The notes beneath the pieces were generated by a model. It did not search any database. It had not been told where the DNA came from and saw only the letters and a list, made by a program, of their open reading frames with translations. Shown here in pieces: positions 9,993-18,980 of a stretch of 64,000 nucleotides of DNA. How positions within the stretch are numbered: the stretch's first letter is position 1; each line of letters begins with the position of its first letter. Source of the DNA: Bacteroidales bacterium (GTDB lineage Bacteria; Bacteroidota; Bacteroidia; Bacteroidales; WCHB1-69). A program made the translations under genes and the position numbers. Where the stretch lies: assembly GCA_017443175.1 (NCBI GenBank), contig JAFSOZ010000003.1:1-64000 (forward strand), in the 5' to 3' direction.

Positions 9993-11489
9993 TCAGGCTG
10001 TTTTACGCAACATAGAGCGCAGATAATTTCGGTTCATCACCACCAACGCGGTCAGGTAAACCACCAGGATGACAGAATTCACCGCCAAGCGCACACTCAT
10101 GCGTTCAACATTCAGCCCACTGTTAATGAGCACGCTCAATCCATAAACGCCCACAGCCAGAAGGATATAGAACAGAACCTTCTTGACATTATAACCCACA
10201 TGATAATATTTCTGCCCCAAAAAGTAGGAGACCACCATCATGCTGCAATAGCAGGCGAACGTGGCCCATGCGGATCCCATATAATCGAAGCGCGGAATCA
10301 GCACCATGTTGAGCACCAAGGTGATGATTGCTCCGAAGATGGCTATGTACGCCCCGAACTTCGTCTGCCCAGTGAGTTTGTACCAGATGGACAAGTTATA
10401 GAAGATACCGAGAAACAGATTGGCCATCAACAGAATAGGCACAATGGGCAATCCGACACGGTACGCCGGGCCCACAAAGTATTGGACGATGTCTATATAC
10501 AGCATGATCCCCACAAAAATGATGGAGCACACAAAAACGAAAGCGGTCATCACCTCGGAATAGGTTTCCTTGGCATCCTTGTCCTTGGATTTGCTGAAAA
10601 AGAAGGGTTCCGCCGCATATTTGAACGCCTGCACAAAGATTGTCATCATGATGGAAATCTTGTAGCACGCACTGTAAATACCCACCGAGGCCTGCGGGTC
10701 GGGCTGTGCAGAAAAATACTTCAGCAGCACGCGGTCCATCGTTTCGTTGACAATACCCGCCAGACCGAAAATCAGTAGCGGGAAAGCATACACGAACATC
10801 TTCTTCCACAACGCCCAGTCGAAGACGTACTTCTGCTTGAAGATACTGGGAAATAGCATCAGCAATGTCACCACGGAGGCAATGAGGTTGGCGATGAAAA
10901 TGTACCCCACTCCAATCTCAGGGTTATAAATAGCACGAATAAACGATGAATCGGGATTGTTTTTCAGAAGATACGGGCAGAGCAGCAGGAAGAAGAGGTT
11001 GAACAGCACGTTAACCAGAATATTAGTAATCTTTACCGCCGCGAATTTCATGGCTTTGTTCTGATGCCGCAACCGCGCAAAAAAGATGGAGGTCAAGGCA
11101 TCCACCCCGATGATAATGGCGAACCAAACTATGTACTCGGGATGGTCGGGATATTTCAGCAAATCCGCAATGTATCCCTTGAAAATGGTGCAAAGCACAA
11201 TAAACAACGTGGAGGTGAACAAGAGCGATGTGACAATCGTCGTATATACCTTATTCTTTATTTCCTCGTCGCGTGAAAAGTTGAAAAAGGCCGTCTCCAT
11301 GCCGTATGTGAGAATCACGATGAAAAGACTAGTCCAGGCATAGAGTTCGCCCACCACACCATACTGTGCGGCATCTGCAAAAATATACGTATGCAGCGGC
11401 ACCAAGAGATAATTAAGCAGGCGCCCCAGAATATTGGTGGCACCATAAATCACAGTCTGTCCGGCAAGTTGTTTGATTGAGTTGGGCAT
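9993..11489 (-). CDS. Polysaccharide flippase (Wzx/MATE-like lipopolysaccharide biosynthesis protein)
   Basis: A 498-residue polytopic membrane protein with about 12-14 hydrophobic segments and the typical N-terminus of polysaccharide biosynthesis exporters (LAGQTVIYGATNILGRLLNY, then a first charged loop FSRDEE). Members flip undecaprenyl-linked sugar units across the inner membrane for O-antigen, capsule or exopolysaccharide assembly. It fits with the sugar-1-phosphate transferase at 23303 and the glycosyltransferase at 57957, though these are not in one operon. The exact sugar cannot be inferred. MurJ-type lipid II flippases are a more distant alternative. The gene stands between the surface-protein pair and a G-rich minisatellite. 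Confidence 0.85.
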   Translation of the reverse strand: MPNSIKQLAGQTVIYGATNILGRLLNYLLVPLHTYIFADAAQYGVVGELYAWTSLFIVILTYGMETAFFNFSRDEEIKNKVYTTIVTSLLFTSTLFIVLCTIFKGYIADLLKYPDHPEYIVWFAIIIGVDALTSIFFARLRHQNKAMKFAAVKITNILVNVLFNLFFLLLCPYLLKNNPDSSFIRAIYNPEIGVGYIFIANLIASVVTLLMLFPSIFKQKYVFDWALWKKMFVYAFPLLIFGLAGIVNETMDRVLLKYFSAQPDPQASVGIYSACYKISIMMTIFVQAFKYAAEPFFFSKSKDKDAKETYSEVMTAFVFVCSIIFVGIMLYIDIVQYFVGPAYRVGLPIVPILLMANLFLGIFYNLSIWYKLTGQTKFGAYIAIFGAIITLVLNMVLIPRFDYMGSAWATFACYCSMMVVSYFLGQKYYHVGYNVKKVLFYILLAVGVYGLSVLINSGLNVERMSVRLAVNSVILVVYLTALVVMNRNYLRSMLRKTA

Positions 11490-11508
11490 GATGGATGAAA
11501 GGGGTGAA

Positions 11509-11672
11509 TGAGGTAAATGAGGTAAAAGGGGTGAAGGGGGGTGAAAGGGGTGAAGGGGGTGAAGGGGGGTGAAGGGGGGGTGAAGGGGGTGAAGGGGGTG
11601 AAGGGGGTAAAGGGGGTGAATGGGGAAGTCTTTGGTCTACAGTCTTCGGTCTTCGGTCTCCGGTCTCTCAAT
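11509..11672. repeat. GGGGGTGAA minisatellite followed by TCTTCGG heptamers
   Basis: From about 11509 to 11630 the plus strand is built of imperfect 9-10 nt units of the type GTGAAGGGG, with many runs of four to eight G. It is followed at 11636-11672 by TCTTCGG/TCTCCGG heptamers. This fills the 178-bp gap between the flippase start and the stop of the next minus-strand gene. A minus-strand reading frame here (TPFTPF repeats) is an artefact of composition. Confidence 0.9.
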
Positions 11673-12402
11673 GATAACCTTTCCTTTTCCCAAAGTCGTA
11701 AGCGATATATCCGCAGAGGTAGAAAGCTTTGGCTTTGTTGAAGGCCATCTGTTGTATAAACGGGAACACCATATCTATGCTGAGGCCGACTTCCAGGGCT
11801 TGGATTTTGTAGTCGTTTTTGGCAAACTCGAAGTTGAAGCCGGTCTTGGCATAGAAGCCCGGACGCACGATGGTCTGCATGATGCCGGTATAGAACGGAG
11901 CTCCGCCGATGACGTTGTTGAGGTTATGTTTGTCGGGGTCATAACGCACCACCTCAGAAAATCCGGTGTTGTAGTTGATCACTTCCACATAGTTGGGGAT
12001 GCCGAATGCGACTGACGGTCCTGCAGACAACGTGTATTTAATTTGCACGCCGCCCCAGTAGGGCTTGGTGTGCAGGGTGCGCTGGTACCCATAGCCGCCC
12101 CGGAGGAAGAAGAGGGTGTACAACTGACCATATCTGCAAGGACGCACACTCTCATAGAGCACGTTGATAGAACGCACCGACTTGGGGTGTTTGTTGTACA
12201 TGAACTCCACCTCCCAGAAATGCTTGTTGTAAAGATCGGGCGTGCGTCCGTGCTGGAAGCCCGCCCCGAAGCCGCCCGTATTCAGAAACAGCTCACAGTT
12301 CCACTCCTTGAGCGTCACATCGTGGTAATATTCCCCCACCTCTTGTGCACCTGCACAAAGACAGGCTCCGGCAAACAGAAATGCCAGAAGCCAATTTTTC
12401 AT
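11668..12402 (-). CDS. Outer-membrane beta-barrel protein of unknown function
   Basis: About 244 residues. I chose ATG 12402 (MKNWLLAFLFAGACLCAGAQ), which gives a clean signal peptide cut after AGAQ; an ATG at 12429 adds nine residues before it. The mature part has alternating aromatic/glycine strands (FFLRGGYGYQ, GFYAKTGFNFEFAK) and ends in a strand-like segment (YLCGYIAYDFG), consistent with a small outer-membrane barrel. No named family is recognised. It lies 33 bp downstream of a small lipoprotein gene on the same strand and is probably cotranscribed with it. Confidence 0.7.
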   Translation of the reverse strand: MKNWLLAFLFAGACLCAGAQEVGEYYHDVTLKEWNCELFLNTGGFGAGFQHGRTPDLYNKHFWEVEFMYNKHPKSVRSINVLYESVRPCRYGQLYTLFFLRGGYGYQRTLHTKPYWGGVQIKYTLSAGPSVAFGIPNYVEVINYNTGFSEVVRYDPDKHNLNNVIGGAPFYTGIMQTIVRPGFYAKTGFNFEFAKNDYKIQALEVGLSIDMVFPFIQQMAFNKAKAFYLCGYIAYDFGKRKGYH

Positions 12403-12435
12403 CCCGCGGACAGGCACACAAGCGGACATGCCCGG

Positions 12436-12570
12436 TTATTCTTCAGGTGTGTCCTGTGGCTGGTAATAGGAATAGTGGCCGTAAGCGGCGCACTTATGCT
12501 GAGTATCACATGCGGAAAACACCGCCAGCCCTAAAAAAAAGACCGCTAACAATACAATAATCTTTTTCAT
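12436..12570 (-). CDS. 44-residue lipoprotein
   Basis: ATG 12570 to TAA 12436 encodes a 44-residue peptide. MKKIIVLLAVFFLGLAVFSAC is a lipoprotein signal with lipobox FSAC, and the mature peptide (CDTQHKCAAYGHYSYYQPQD) is only about 24 residues. Its length, lipobox and position just before an outer-membrane protein gene support a real gene. Function is unknown. The pattern of a very short Cys-Ala-Ala-Tyr tail rich in Tyr and Gln resembles small conserved Bacteroidota lipoproteins, but I cannot name a family. Confidence 0.7.
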   Translation of the reverse strand: MKKIIVLLAVFFLGLAVFSACDTQHKCAAYGHYSYYQPQDTPEE

Positions 12571-12666
12571 TTTCGTTATTCATTTTTCAAACGCGCAAAA
12601 ATAATCAAAATTCAAAAATGATGGTATTTTTAATCGATTTTTTTGAATCATGATTTCCGTTCTAAT

Positions 12667-12697
12667 TTTGAATCTTGAACTTTGAACTATAGATTTG
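12667..12697 (+). promoter_or_regulatory. TTTG-N19-TAGATTTG promoter match overlapping a gene start
   Basis: TTTG (12667-12670) and TAGATTTG (12690-12697) are separated by exactly 19 bp, the ideal Bacteroidota spacing. The match overlaps the apparent TTG start of the next gene (12682), so either the match is fortuitous or the true start is further downstream. Confidence 0.4.
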
Positions 12698-14133
12698 CAA
12701 ATATCATCCCTCTAATCCTCCTGTGTATTAACATTCTTCATGCACAGCCCCAAACCCCATACACCGGGCCTGTTTCCGACTACCCTGCCCGCGCCGAAGC
12801 CATCCTGCGACAGCTGGAGAACCACGGCTATCCTTTCGCCACCGTCTCTTTGCAAACCGCCGACCCTGAAAACGGCGACATGCGCCCGATTATTATCATC
12901 GACTCCAATATTTTCGTCACTTTCGACTCCATCGTCCTGAAAGGGGACGTGAAACTATCCAAGAATTTCCTGTATCCCTATTTGGGTCTGCGAAAGAACA
13001 TGGCCTACAATGAAGCGCTCATGCAGGCGGTGGACCAAAAGCTACAGGAACTGCCTTTCGCCACGGTGGTCCAGCCCTCCGGCGTCTCTTTCGTCAAAGA
13101 CAAAGCCTACCTGTACATCTATCTCAACAACCGGAGGACCAACCAGTTTGACGGCTACTTAGGGCTGGTGCCCGCTGACGAGAAGACCGGAAAAATCGGA
13201 ATCAGCGGCAATCTCTCACTGGCCTTGCAGAACATCTTGCACCAGGGAGAGAGCATCAGTCTGCACTGGTACAGTAGCGAGCGTCAGTCCCAGCATCTGG
13301 ACCTCTCCGTCAAATTCCCCTATCTGTTCCGCACCCGCTTCGGTGTGGAAGGCTCGTTTTTATTGGACAAAAAAGACACCTCCTACCTCAACCTCAACTA
13401 CCATGTCGGCTTGCCTTACGCATTTCTCAACAACAGCTATATAAAACCATATTTCGACTACACTTCATCTTCGGTACTGAGCCCTACCCTACTGCAATTT
13501 GACAGCGACAGCAGTCTCATAGATTTCCGCAAGACTCTGTACGGAATCAAGGTGCACTATCGGAAATTGGACTACCTTTTCAACCCGCGAAAAGGTGTGG
13601 ACATGTGGGCGGATTTGTCGGTCGGACGACGCAAAATCATCCCGAACCCAAAGGTGGAAGCCCACTTTTACGACAATCTGACCTTGCAGAAAACAACCTA
13701 CCGTGTGCGCGGAGCCATACGCGGCTACATTCCTATCGGGAAACACTTTGTCATCACCCCGCAAACGCAAGCTGGATCGTTGCTTGCCGGACCGCACTAC
13801 TTCAACGAGTTATTCAAAATCGGCGGACCTGGATTCATCCGGGGGTTCAATCCCAACGACATCTACGCATCCACTTACTTGCTCTATTCGGCAGAGTTCC
13901 GGTATCTATTAGGCAAAAACTCTTTCGCCAACCTGTTTTTCGACGGCGGTGTATATGAGCAGCAGATGGACAACCGCTACCTGTTTGACACGCCTTTCGG
14001 CTTCGGCGCAGGCGTACACCTGGCTGTCAAAAGCGGCGTCTTCTATCTGGAATATGCGCTTGGCAGGCAACTTGGTAACCCTATCTCGTTCAAAACCGGA
14101 AAGATACATTTTGGCATACAAGTGGAATTTTAG
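12682..14133 (+). CDS. Omp85/BamA-TamA family outer-membrane protein
   Basis: 483 residues if translation starts at TTG 12682. There is a TGA two codons upstream, and the next in-frame ATG lies about 66 codons further on, beyond the signal peptide. The N-terminus (NIIPLILLCINILHAQPQ) is a signal peptide, followed by one POTRA-like domain (about 40-145) and a C-terminal barrel with the diagnostic Omp85 loop GGPGFIRGFNP at about residue 390. Family members insert or translocate proteins or lipids at the outer membrane. With only one POTRA-like domain it is shorter than BamA and more like accessory Omp85 proteins. The start codon lies inside a heptamer repeat (TTGAACT), which is unusual. Confidence 0.8.
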   Translation: MNYRFANIIPLILLCINILHAQPQTPYTGPVSDYPARAEAILRQLENHGYPFATVSLQTADPENGDMRPIIIIDSNIFVTFDSIVLKGDVKLSKNFLYPYLGLRKNMAYNEALMQAVDQKLQELPFATVVQPSGVSFVKDKAYLYIYLNNRRTNQFDGYLGLVPADEKTGKIGISGNLSLALQNILHQGESISLHWYSSERQSQHLDLSVKFPYLFRTRFGVEGSFLLDKKDTSYLNLNYHVGLPYAFLNNSYIKPYFDYTSSSVLSPTLLQFDSDSSLIDFRKTLYGIKVHYRKLDYLFNPRKGVDMWADLSVGRRKIIPNPKVEAHFYDNLTLQKTTYRVRGAIRGYIPIGKHFVITPQTQAGSLLAGPHYFNELFKIGGPGFIRGFNPNDIYASTYLLYSAEFRYLLGKNSFANLFFDGGVYEQQMDNRYLFDTPFGFGAGVHLAVKSGVFYLEYALGRQLGNPISFKTGKIHFGIQVEF

Positions 14134-14144
14134 GCCGTTTTTTG

Positions 14145-14152
14145 TATCTTTG
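14145..14152 (+). promoter_or_regulatory. TATCTTTG -7 box for hisS
   Basis: TATCTTTG lies 35 bp before the hisS ATG and 12 bp after the stop of the Omp85 gene, so hisS has its own promoter. Confidence 0.65.
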
Positions 14153-14187
14153 CGGCCTGAAAGAATAAAAACTCAACGCTATCCTAT

Positions 14188-15552
14188 ATGAACATCGTAA
14201 AGCCGTCTATTCCTAAAGGAACCCGAGATTTCACGCCCGCAGAGATGATGCGGCGCAACTATATTTTCGACACTATCCGCTCGGTATTCTACCGACACGC
14301 CTACCTTCCTATAGAAACGCCGTCCATGGAGAACCTCTCCACACTGATGGGCAAATACGGCGAAGAGGGCGACCGACTGCTGTTCAAGATTCTCAACTCC
14401 GGCGATTTCACACAGGGGGTGAATTTCAACGATCCTGACATGTCGGTCAACAAACTGGCCACCAAGTTATGCGAGAAGGGTTTGCGCTATGACCTCACGG
14501 TGCCGTTTGCCCGTTTTGTGGTGCAGCACCAGAACGAGATTTCCTTCCCCTTCAAGCGTTACCAGATTCAGCCCGTGTGGCGCGCCGACCGGCCGCAGAA
14601 GGGCCGCTATCGCGAATTCTACCAGTGCGACGCGGACATCATCGGCAGCACCTCGCTCATCAACGAGGCCGAGCTGATTGAGATCACAGACGAGATTTTC
14701 TCCAAGTTCGGCATCGCCGTGGTAATGAAAATCAACAACCGGAAGATTCTTTCCGGCATCGCGGAGGTAATCGGCGCTCCGGAGCAAGTAACCGACCTGT
14801 GCGTGGCCATGGACAAGCTGGACAAGATCGGCCAAGAGGCCGTTTGCGCTGAAATGCTGGAACGCGGCATCTGCCAAGAGGCTGTCGAGAAACTGAAACC
14901 CGTTTTCTGCTTCGGCGGACAAAGCAACAGTGAAAAACTGGCCAGCCTCTCCACCCTGCTGGCCAACAGCGAAATCGGCATGAAGGGCGTGGAAGAGCTG
15001 ACCACCGTGCTGGATTATGTGAAAGACATGGAACTGACCACCGAAGTGGAGATTGACATCACGCTGGCGCGCGGGCTCAACTACTACACCGGCGCCATCT
15101 TCGAAGTGAAGGCCAAAGACGCAGCCATGGGCAGCATTTCCGGCGGAGGGCGCTACGACAACCTCACCGGCATTTTCGGCCTCAAGAACATGTCGGGCGT
15201 AGGCATTTCCTACGGAGCCGAGCGCATCTACGATGTGCTGAACGAGCTCAACCTGTTCCCTGACGAAATTCTGAACCCTGTGAAAGCCCTGTTCATCAAC
15301 TTCAGCGATGACGATGAGCCTTACGCTTTGCAGGGACTCCGTGCCGTGCGCAAAGCCGGCATCGCCGCTGAAATCTATCCTGATCATGTCAAGATCGGCA
15401 AGCAGATGACCTACGCCAACAACAAGTCCATCCCGTTCGTCATCATGGCCGGCGAGAACGAACGCAACAACAAGACGTTCACCCTCAAAGACATGAACAC
15501 AGGTTCACAAGAGGCTCTTCAGTTGGATGCTCTGATTGAAAGACTAAAATAA
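14188..15552 (+). CDS. hisS: Histidyl-tRNA synthetase
   Basis: Charges tRNA-His with histidine in the cytoplasm. The 454-residue length is normal for Bacteroidota. Class II motifs are visible: motif 1 region ([13 protein letters not shown]), motif 2 ([21 protein letters not shown]), the histidine-binding motif [10 protein letters not shown] and the GGRYDNLTG loop. The C-terminal anticodon-binding domain follows from about residue 350. It is preceded by its own promoter and followed 15 bp later by a DUF389 gene on the same strand, so the two may share a transcript. Confidence 0.97.
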   Translation: MNIVKPSIPKGTRDFTPAEMMRRNYIFDTIRSVFYRHAYLPIETPSMENLSTLMGKYGEEGDRLLFKILNSGDFTQGVNFNDPDMSVNKLATKLCEKGLRYDLTVPFARFVVQHQNEISFPFKRYQIQPVWRADRPQKGRYREFYQCDADIIGSTSLINEAELIEITDEIFSKFGIAVVMKINNRKILSGIAEVIGAPEQVTDLCVAMDKLDKIGQEAVCAEMLERGICQEAVEKLKPVFCFGGQSNSEKLASLSTLLANSEIGMKGVEELTTVLDYVKDMELTTEVEIDITLARGLNYYTGAIFEVKAKDAAMGSISGGGRYDNLTGIFGLKNMSGVGISYGAERIYDVLNELNLFPDEILNPVKALFINFSDDDEPYALQGLRAVRKAGIAAEIYPDHVKIGKQMTYANNKSIPFVIMAGENERNNKTFTLKDMNTGSQEALQLDALIERLK

Positions 15553-15567
15553 TTCCAGCATAAATTC

Positions 15568-16725
15568 ATGGACGGCAACACACTGAACCGATTCACGAGA
15601 ATTCTGAAAGTGCTTTGGCGCAAGGTCAAAGAGTACACGTATATCAAGGAGGACACCGACTACGAAGCCACTGTGGATTTCATCTCCAAAAGTGTGGTGT
15701 TCCGCGGTTTCAATGTGTGGATTCTGTTTTTCGCCATCATCGTGGCATCCGTGGGACTGAACGTGAACTCAACGGCGGTCATCATCGGCGCCATGTTGAT
15801 TTCACCGCTCATGGGGCCCATCAACGGCGTGGGACTGGCCATCGGCACATTTGACGAGCCTCTGCTACGAAAATCCCTCAAGAACCTGATTTTCATGGTT
15901 TTCATCAGTATCGTAGCCTCCACGCTCTATTTTCTGTTATCCCCTATCAGCAACGCCCGTTCGGAGCTGCTGGCCCGTACGCAGCCCACCATCTTCGATG
16001 TGTTCATCGCCTTCTTCGGCGGGTTGGCCGGCATCGTGGCCACCTCGCGCAAGTCGCAGTCCATCACGGTCATCTCCGGCGTGGCCATCGCCACCGCCCT
16101 CATGCCACCGCTTTGCACTGCAGGCTACGGCATCGCCACCGGCCAGATTTGGTATTTCCTAGGCGCCTCCTACCTGTTCTTCATCAACTCCTTCTTCATC
16201 GCCTTGGCCACCTTTATAACCGTGCGGCTGTTGGGATTTCCGGAAGCCCAATATGTGGATGAACGCAGAAGCCGCAAAGTCAAGCGGATCATCACCATAT
16301 TCACGCTTATCGTATTGGTACCCAGCATCTATCTGGCCGTTGACGTCATCCGCGAAGCGGCATTCAACACTCAGAGCCAGAAATTCGTCAACGAAATCCA
16401 GGACAGCGAAATGCTGGCCGAGACGGAAATCATCAAATCCGACCGCGAATATCACCACAGGAGCCAGTCCATCACGCTGATTCTGTTAGGGAAGCAACTG
16501 GAAGAAGCACAGGTCCTGCAATTGCAGAACATTCTGCACAATGAATACGGGTTGAAGAAGACCAATCTAATCATCAAACAGTCCTCTGGAAAACCCATCG
16601 ACACCAAGCAGCAGAACGAGCTCATCGAGGACCTCATTGACAAGAAAGACAAGACTATCCGCCAGCAGGATTCCATCATCCACGAGCTGCGGAGACAGCT
16701 GGAGGAGAACGCGAATACGGATTGA
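15568..16725 (+). CDS. DUF389 family membrane protein
   Basis: 385 residues. The DUF389 signature is clear: VWILFFAIIVASVGLN and AVIIGAMLISPLMGPI in the first 90 residues, with about six or seven membrane segments up to residue 265. A charged C-terminal tail (about 265-385) predicts coiled coil at its end (DKKDKTIRQQDSIIHELRRQ). The family occurs widely in bacteria and its biochemical role is unknown; transport has been proposed only by topology. It follows hisS by 15 bp. The cytosolic coiled coil suggests oligomerisation or a partner, which is inference. Confidence 0.9.
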   Translation: MDGNTLNRFTRILKVLWRKVKEYTYIKEDTDYEATVDFISKSVVFRGFNVWILFFAIIVASVGLNVNSTAVIIGAMLISPLMGPINGVGLAIGTFDEPLLRKSLKNLIFMVFISIVASTLYFLLSPISNARSELLARTQPTIFDVFIAFFGGLAGIVATSRKSQSITVISGVAIATALMPPLCTAGYGIATGQIWYFLGASYLFFINSFFIALATFITVRLLGFPEAQYVDERRSRKVKRIITIFTLIVLVPSIYLAVDVIREAAFNTQSQKFVNEIQDSEMLAETEIIKSDREYHHRSQSITLILLGKQLEEAQVLQLQNILHNEYGLKKTNLIIKQSSGKPIDTKQQNELIEDLIDKKDKTIRQQDSIIHELRRQLEENANTD

Positions 16726-16734
16726 TTTTTTTTG

Positions 16735-16742
16735 TACTTTTG
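16735..16742 (+). promoter_or_regulatory. TACTTTTG -7 box
   Basis: TACTTTTG fits TAnnTTTG, 40 bp before the dehydrogenase ATG at 16783. Confidence 0.6.
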
Positions 16743-16782
16743 CACGTTTTTTTTTACAAGGACAATCTAACTCTTAAATACA

Positions 16783-17733
16783 ATGAAAAAGATTTTAGTT
16801 ATTGGTGCTTGTGGACAAATCGGTTCCGAACTTACACCTGCTTTACGTAAACAATACGGCACTGACAATGTAGTGGCCGCAGACATGATTTACCCCTTGA
16901 AAGGAGAACTGGCCGAAGCCGGTCCATCCTGCAAGATTGACGCAACAAACGCACAGGACATTGCTGACGCGGTGAAGAAATACAAGATCGACGCCATCTA
17001 CAACCTGGCGGCCATCCTTTCCGCCAAGGCCGAAGCCAATCCTATGTTAGGTTGGAACGTGGGCGTGGGCGCACTCATCAACTGTCTGGAAGTCTCCCGC
17101 GAGATGGGATGCTCCCTGTTCACCCCGAGCTCTATCGGCGCTTTCGGACCGGACACCCCGCATGACATGACTCCCCAAGACACCATCCAACGCCCCAAGA
17201 CCATCTACGGCGTAACCAAAGTGACGGGCGAGTTACTGAGCGACTACTATTTCAAACGCTTCGGTGTGGACACCCGCTCAGTGCGCTTCCCAGGGCTCAT
17301 CTCCAATGTAACCCTGCCGGGCGGCGGCACCACCGACTACGCTGTGGAAATTTATTACGCTGCCGTCAAGGGTGAGAAGTTCACCTGCCCCATTGCCAAG
17401 GGCACCTTCATGGACATGATGTACATGCCCGATGCCCTGAAGGCCGCTATCGACCTCATGGAGGCCGATCCGACCAAACTCGTGCATCGCAACAGCTTCA
17501 ACATTACCGCCATGAGCTTCGAGCCGGAAATGATCTACAACGAGATCAAGAAGCACATTCCCGACTTCCAGATGGAATACCAATATGACGAACTCCGCCA
17601 AAGCATCGCCGACTCCTGGCCAAACCAGATGGACGACCACTGCGCCCGCGAAGAATGGGGATTCAAGCCCATGTACAATCTGGCATCCATGACGGAGGAT
17701 ATGCTCAAAGTGTTGGGGGAACGGTATAAATAG
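16783..17733 (+). CDS. L-threonine 3-dehydrogenase, extended SDR type
   Basis: 316 residues, NAD(P)-dependent epimerase/dehydratase fold. The glycine motif GACGQIG (8-14) binds NAD, and Ser116-Ser117, Tyr142 and Lys146 (YGVTK) form the catalytic set. The segment GGGTTDYAVEIYYAAVKGEK matches the short-chain type L-threonine dehydrogenases known from Flavobacterium and Cupriavidus, which oxidise threonine to 2-amino-3-ketobutyrate. The usual partner, the CoA ligase Kbl, is not in the window. Cytosolic. A UDP-sugar epimerase is the main alternative but fits the motif less well. Confidence 0.85.
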   Translation: MKKILVIGACGQIGSELTPALRKQYGTDNVVAADMIYPLKGELAEAGPSCKIDATNAQDIADAVKKYKIDAIYNLAAILSAKAEANPMLGWNVGVGALINCLEVSREMGCSLFTPSSIGAFGPDTPHDMTPQDTIQRPKTIYGVTKVTGELLSDYYFKRFGVDTRSVRFPGLISNVTLPGGGTTDYAVEIYYAAVKGEKFTCPIAKGTFMDMMYMPDALKAAIDLMEADPTKLVHRNSFNITAMSFEPEMIYNEIKKHIPDFQMEYQYDELRQSIADSWPNQMDDHCAREEWGFKPMYNLASMTEDMLKVLGERYK

Positions 17734-17769
17734 TTGAGAGTTTAGAGACGAGTGTTTAGAGACAATTAA
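17733..17769. repeat. Short degenerate heptamer repeat
   Basis: GAGTTTAGAGACGA and GTGTTTAGAGACAA are two 14-nt units (each two heptamers) between the dehydrogenase stop and the next ATG. One of at least six such intergenic arrays in this window. Confidence 0.7.
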
Positions 17770-17780
17770 AATTACGTGTT

Positions 17781-18941
17781 ATGATATACTTAGATAATTC
17801 CGCTACATCATTCCCGAAACCGAAAGAGGTTTACGATTTCATGGACAACTTTTACCGCGTGCACGGCGTGAGCCCGGGCCGCGCAGGCTATGACGCCGGC
17901 ATTGAGACCGGTGAACTGCTGACAGACACACGCCGCCTGCTGGCCCAACTCTTCAACGGAGGTGCCAAGGTGGATGAGCGTCGTCTGACCTTCAGCTACA
18001 ACGCCACCGACTCCCTGAACATCCTGATCCAGGGTCTTGCACAGAAAGGAACCCATGTCATCAGTACCATGTTAGAGCACAACTCCGTGCTTCGTCCGCT
18101 CTACTGCCTGGAGCAGGCCGGCGTGATTGAAGTTACCTACCTGCCCTTCGACGAGGCTGGTTACGTGCATCCCGACGATTTCAAGAAAGCCATCAAACCG
18201 AACACCAAGATGGTGGTTTGCACACAGTGCTCCAACGTCATCGGTACCGTGCAGCCTATCAAGGAAATCGGCAAGATCTGTAAGGAGAACGGCCTTATCT
18301 TCGTGGTGGACGGCAGCCAAGGCGCCGGAGCCGTGGAGATGAACATGCTGGAATATGGTGTTGACGCATACGCTTTCACGGGTCACAAGTGCCTGATGGG
18401 ACCCACCGGCATCGGCGGTTCCTACGTGGCCGAGGGCGTGGAAGTGCGCCAAACCCGCTTCGGCGGCACAGGCGTGCGTTCTGCTGTGCGCACCCACCTC
18501 GACGAGTACCCCTACCGCCTGGAAGCCGGCACCATGAACATGCTCGGCATCAGCGGTCTGTACAGAGGCGTGAAATGGATTGAGGAAAAAGGCATCCAGA
18601 ACATCCATGACCAGGAGATGAAACTGTGGAAGAAACTCCGCGACGGCCTCCGCGAGATTGAAGGCGTGACCGTCTATTGCGCCACTACCTTGGAAAACCA
18701 GAATCCCGTGCTCTCCATTAACGTCAAGGGCTTCGAGGCCATGGACGTGGGCACCATGCTGGATGTGGACTATGACATCGCTTGCCGTACCGGTTTGCAG
18801 TGCGCCCCGCTGGTCCACGAGCGCATCGGCACCCTGCCTGTCGATGGCACCGTGCGCTTGAGCATCGGCGCCTTCAACACGGAAGAGGAAATCGACACCT
18901 GCATCAACGCCGTGAAGGAAATCGCTTCCTTGAAAAATTAG
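17781..18941 (+). CDS. Aminotransferase class V, cysteine desulfurase-like
   Basis: 386 residues, fold-type I PLP enzyme. His100 (MLEHNS) stacks on PLP, Asp177 (VVDGSQ) holds the pyridine nitrogen, Lys203 (FTGHKCLMGP) is the Schiff-base lysine, and Cys341 (RTGLQCAPLVHE) is the likely persulfide cysteine. The TGLQCAPLVH motif places it in the SufS/CsdA-like group annotated as cysteine desulfurase family protein (TIGR01977), which would release sulfur from cysteine. No suf or isc genes are adjacent, so the sulfur acceptor is unknown. It is followed after a strong hairpin by an EamA transporter 39 bp away. Confidence 0.88.
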   Translation: MIYLDNSATSFPKPKEVYDFMDNFYRVHGVSPGRAGYDAGIETGELLTDTRRLLAQLFNGGAKVDERRLTFSYNATDSLNILIQGLAQKGTHVISTMLEHNSVLRPLYCLEQAGVIEVTYLPFDEAGYVHPDDFKKAIKPNTKMVVCTQCSNVIGTVQPIKEIGKICKENGLIFVVDGSQGAGAVEMNMLEYGVDAYAFTGHKCLMGPTGIGGSYVAEGVEVRQTRFGGTGVRSAVRTHLDEYPYRLEAGTMNMLGISGLYRGVKWIEEKGIQNIHDQEMKLWKKLRDGLREIEGVTVYCATTLENQNPVLSINVKGFEAMDVGTMLDVDYDIACRTGLQCAPLVHERIGTLPVDGTVRLSIGAFNTEEEIDTCINAVKEIASLKN

Positions 18942-18943
18942 CA

Positions 18944-18971
18944 GTACGGGCGAATTATCATTCGCCCGTAC
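18944..18971. repeat. Perfect 12-bp inverted repeat, intercistronic hairpin
   Basis: GTACGGGCGAAT, loop TATC, ATTCGCCCGTAC: a perfect hairpin in the 39-bp gap between two same-strand genes. There is no following T-run, so it is unlikely to be a simple terminator. It could be a REP-like element, an RNA-stability element or an attenuator. Confidence 0.85.
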
Positions 18972-18980
18972 GATGATATT

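Noticed and set aside
11450..11671. Minus-strand TPFTPF repeat protein
   Set aside because: Translation of the G-rich minisatellite overlapping the flippase start; no promoter.
12650..12690. Phase variation by heptamer copy number at the Omp85 start
   Set aside because: Adding or removing one unit does not put the upstream ATG 12650 in an open frame, because TGA persists in the repeat.
14467..15387. Minus-strand 306-codon frame over hisS
   Set aside because: Antisense shadow of a clear hisS gene.
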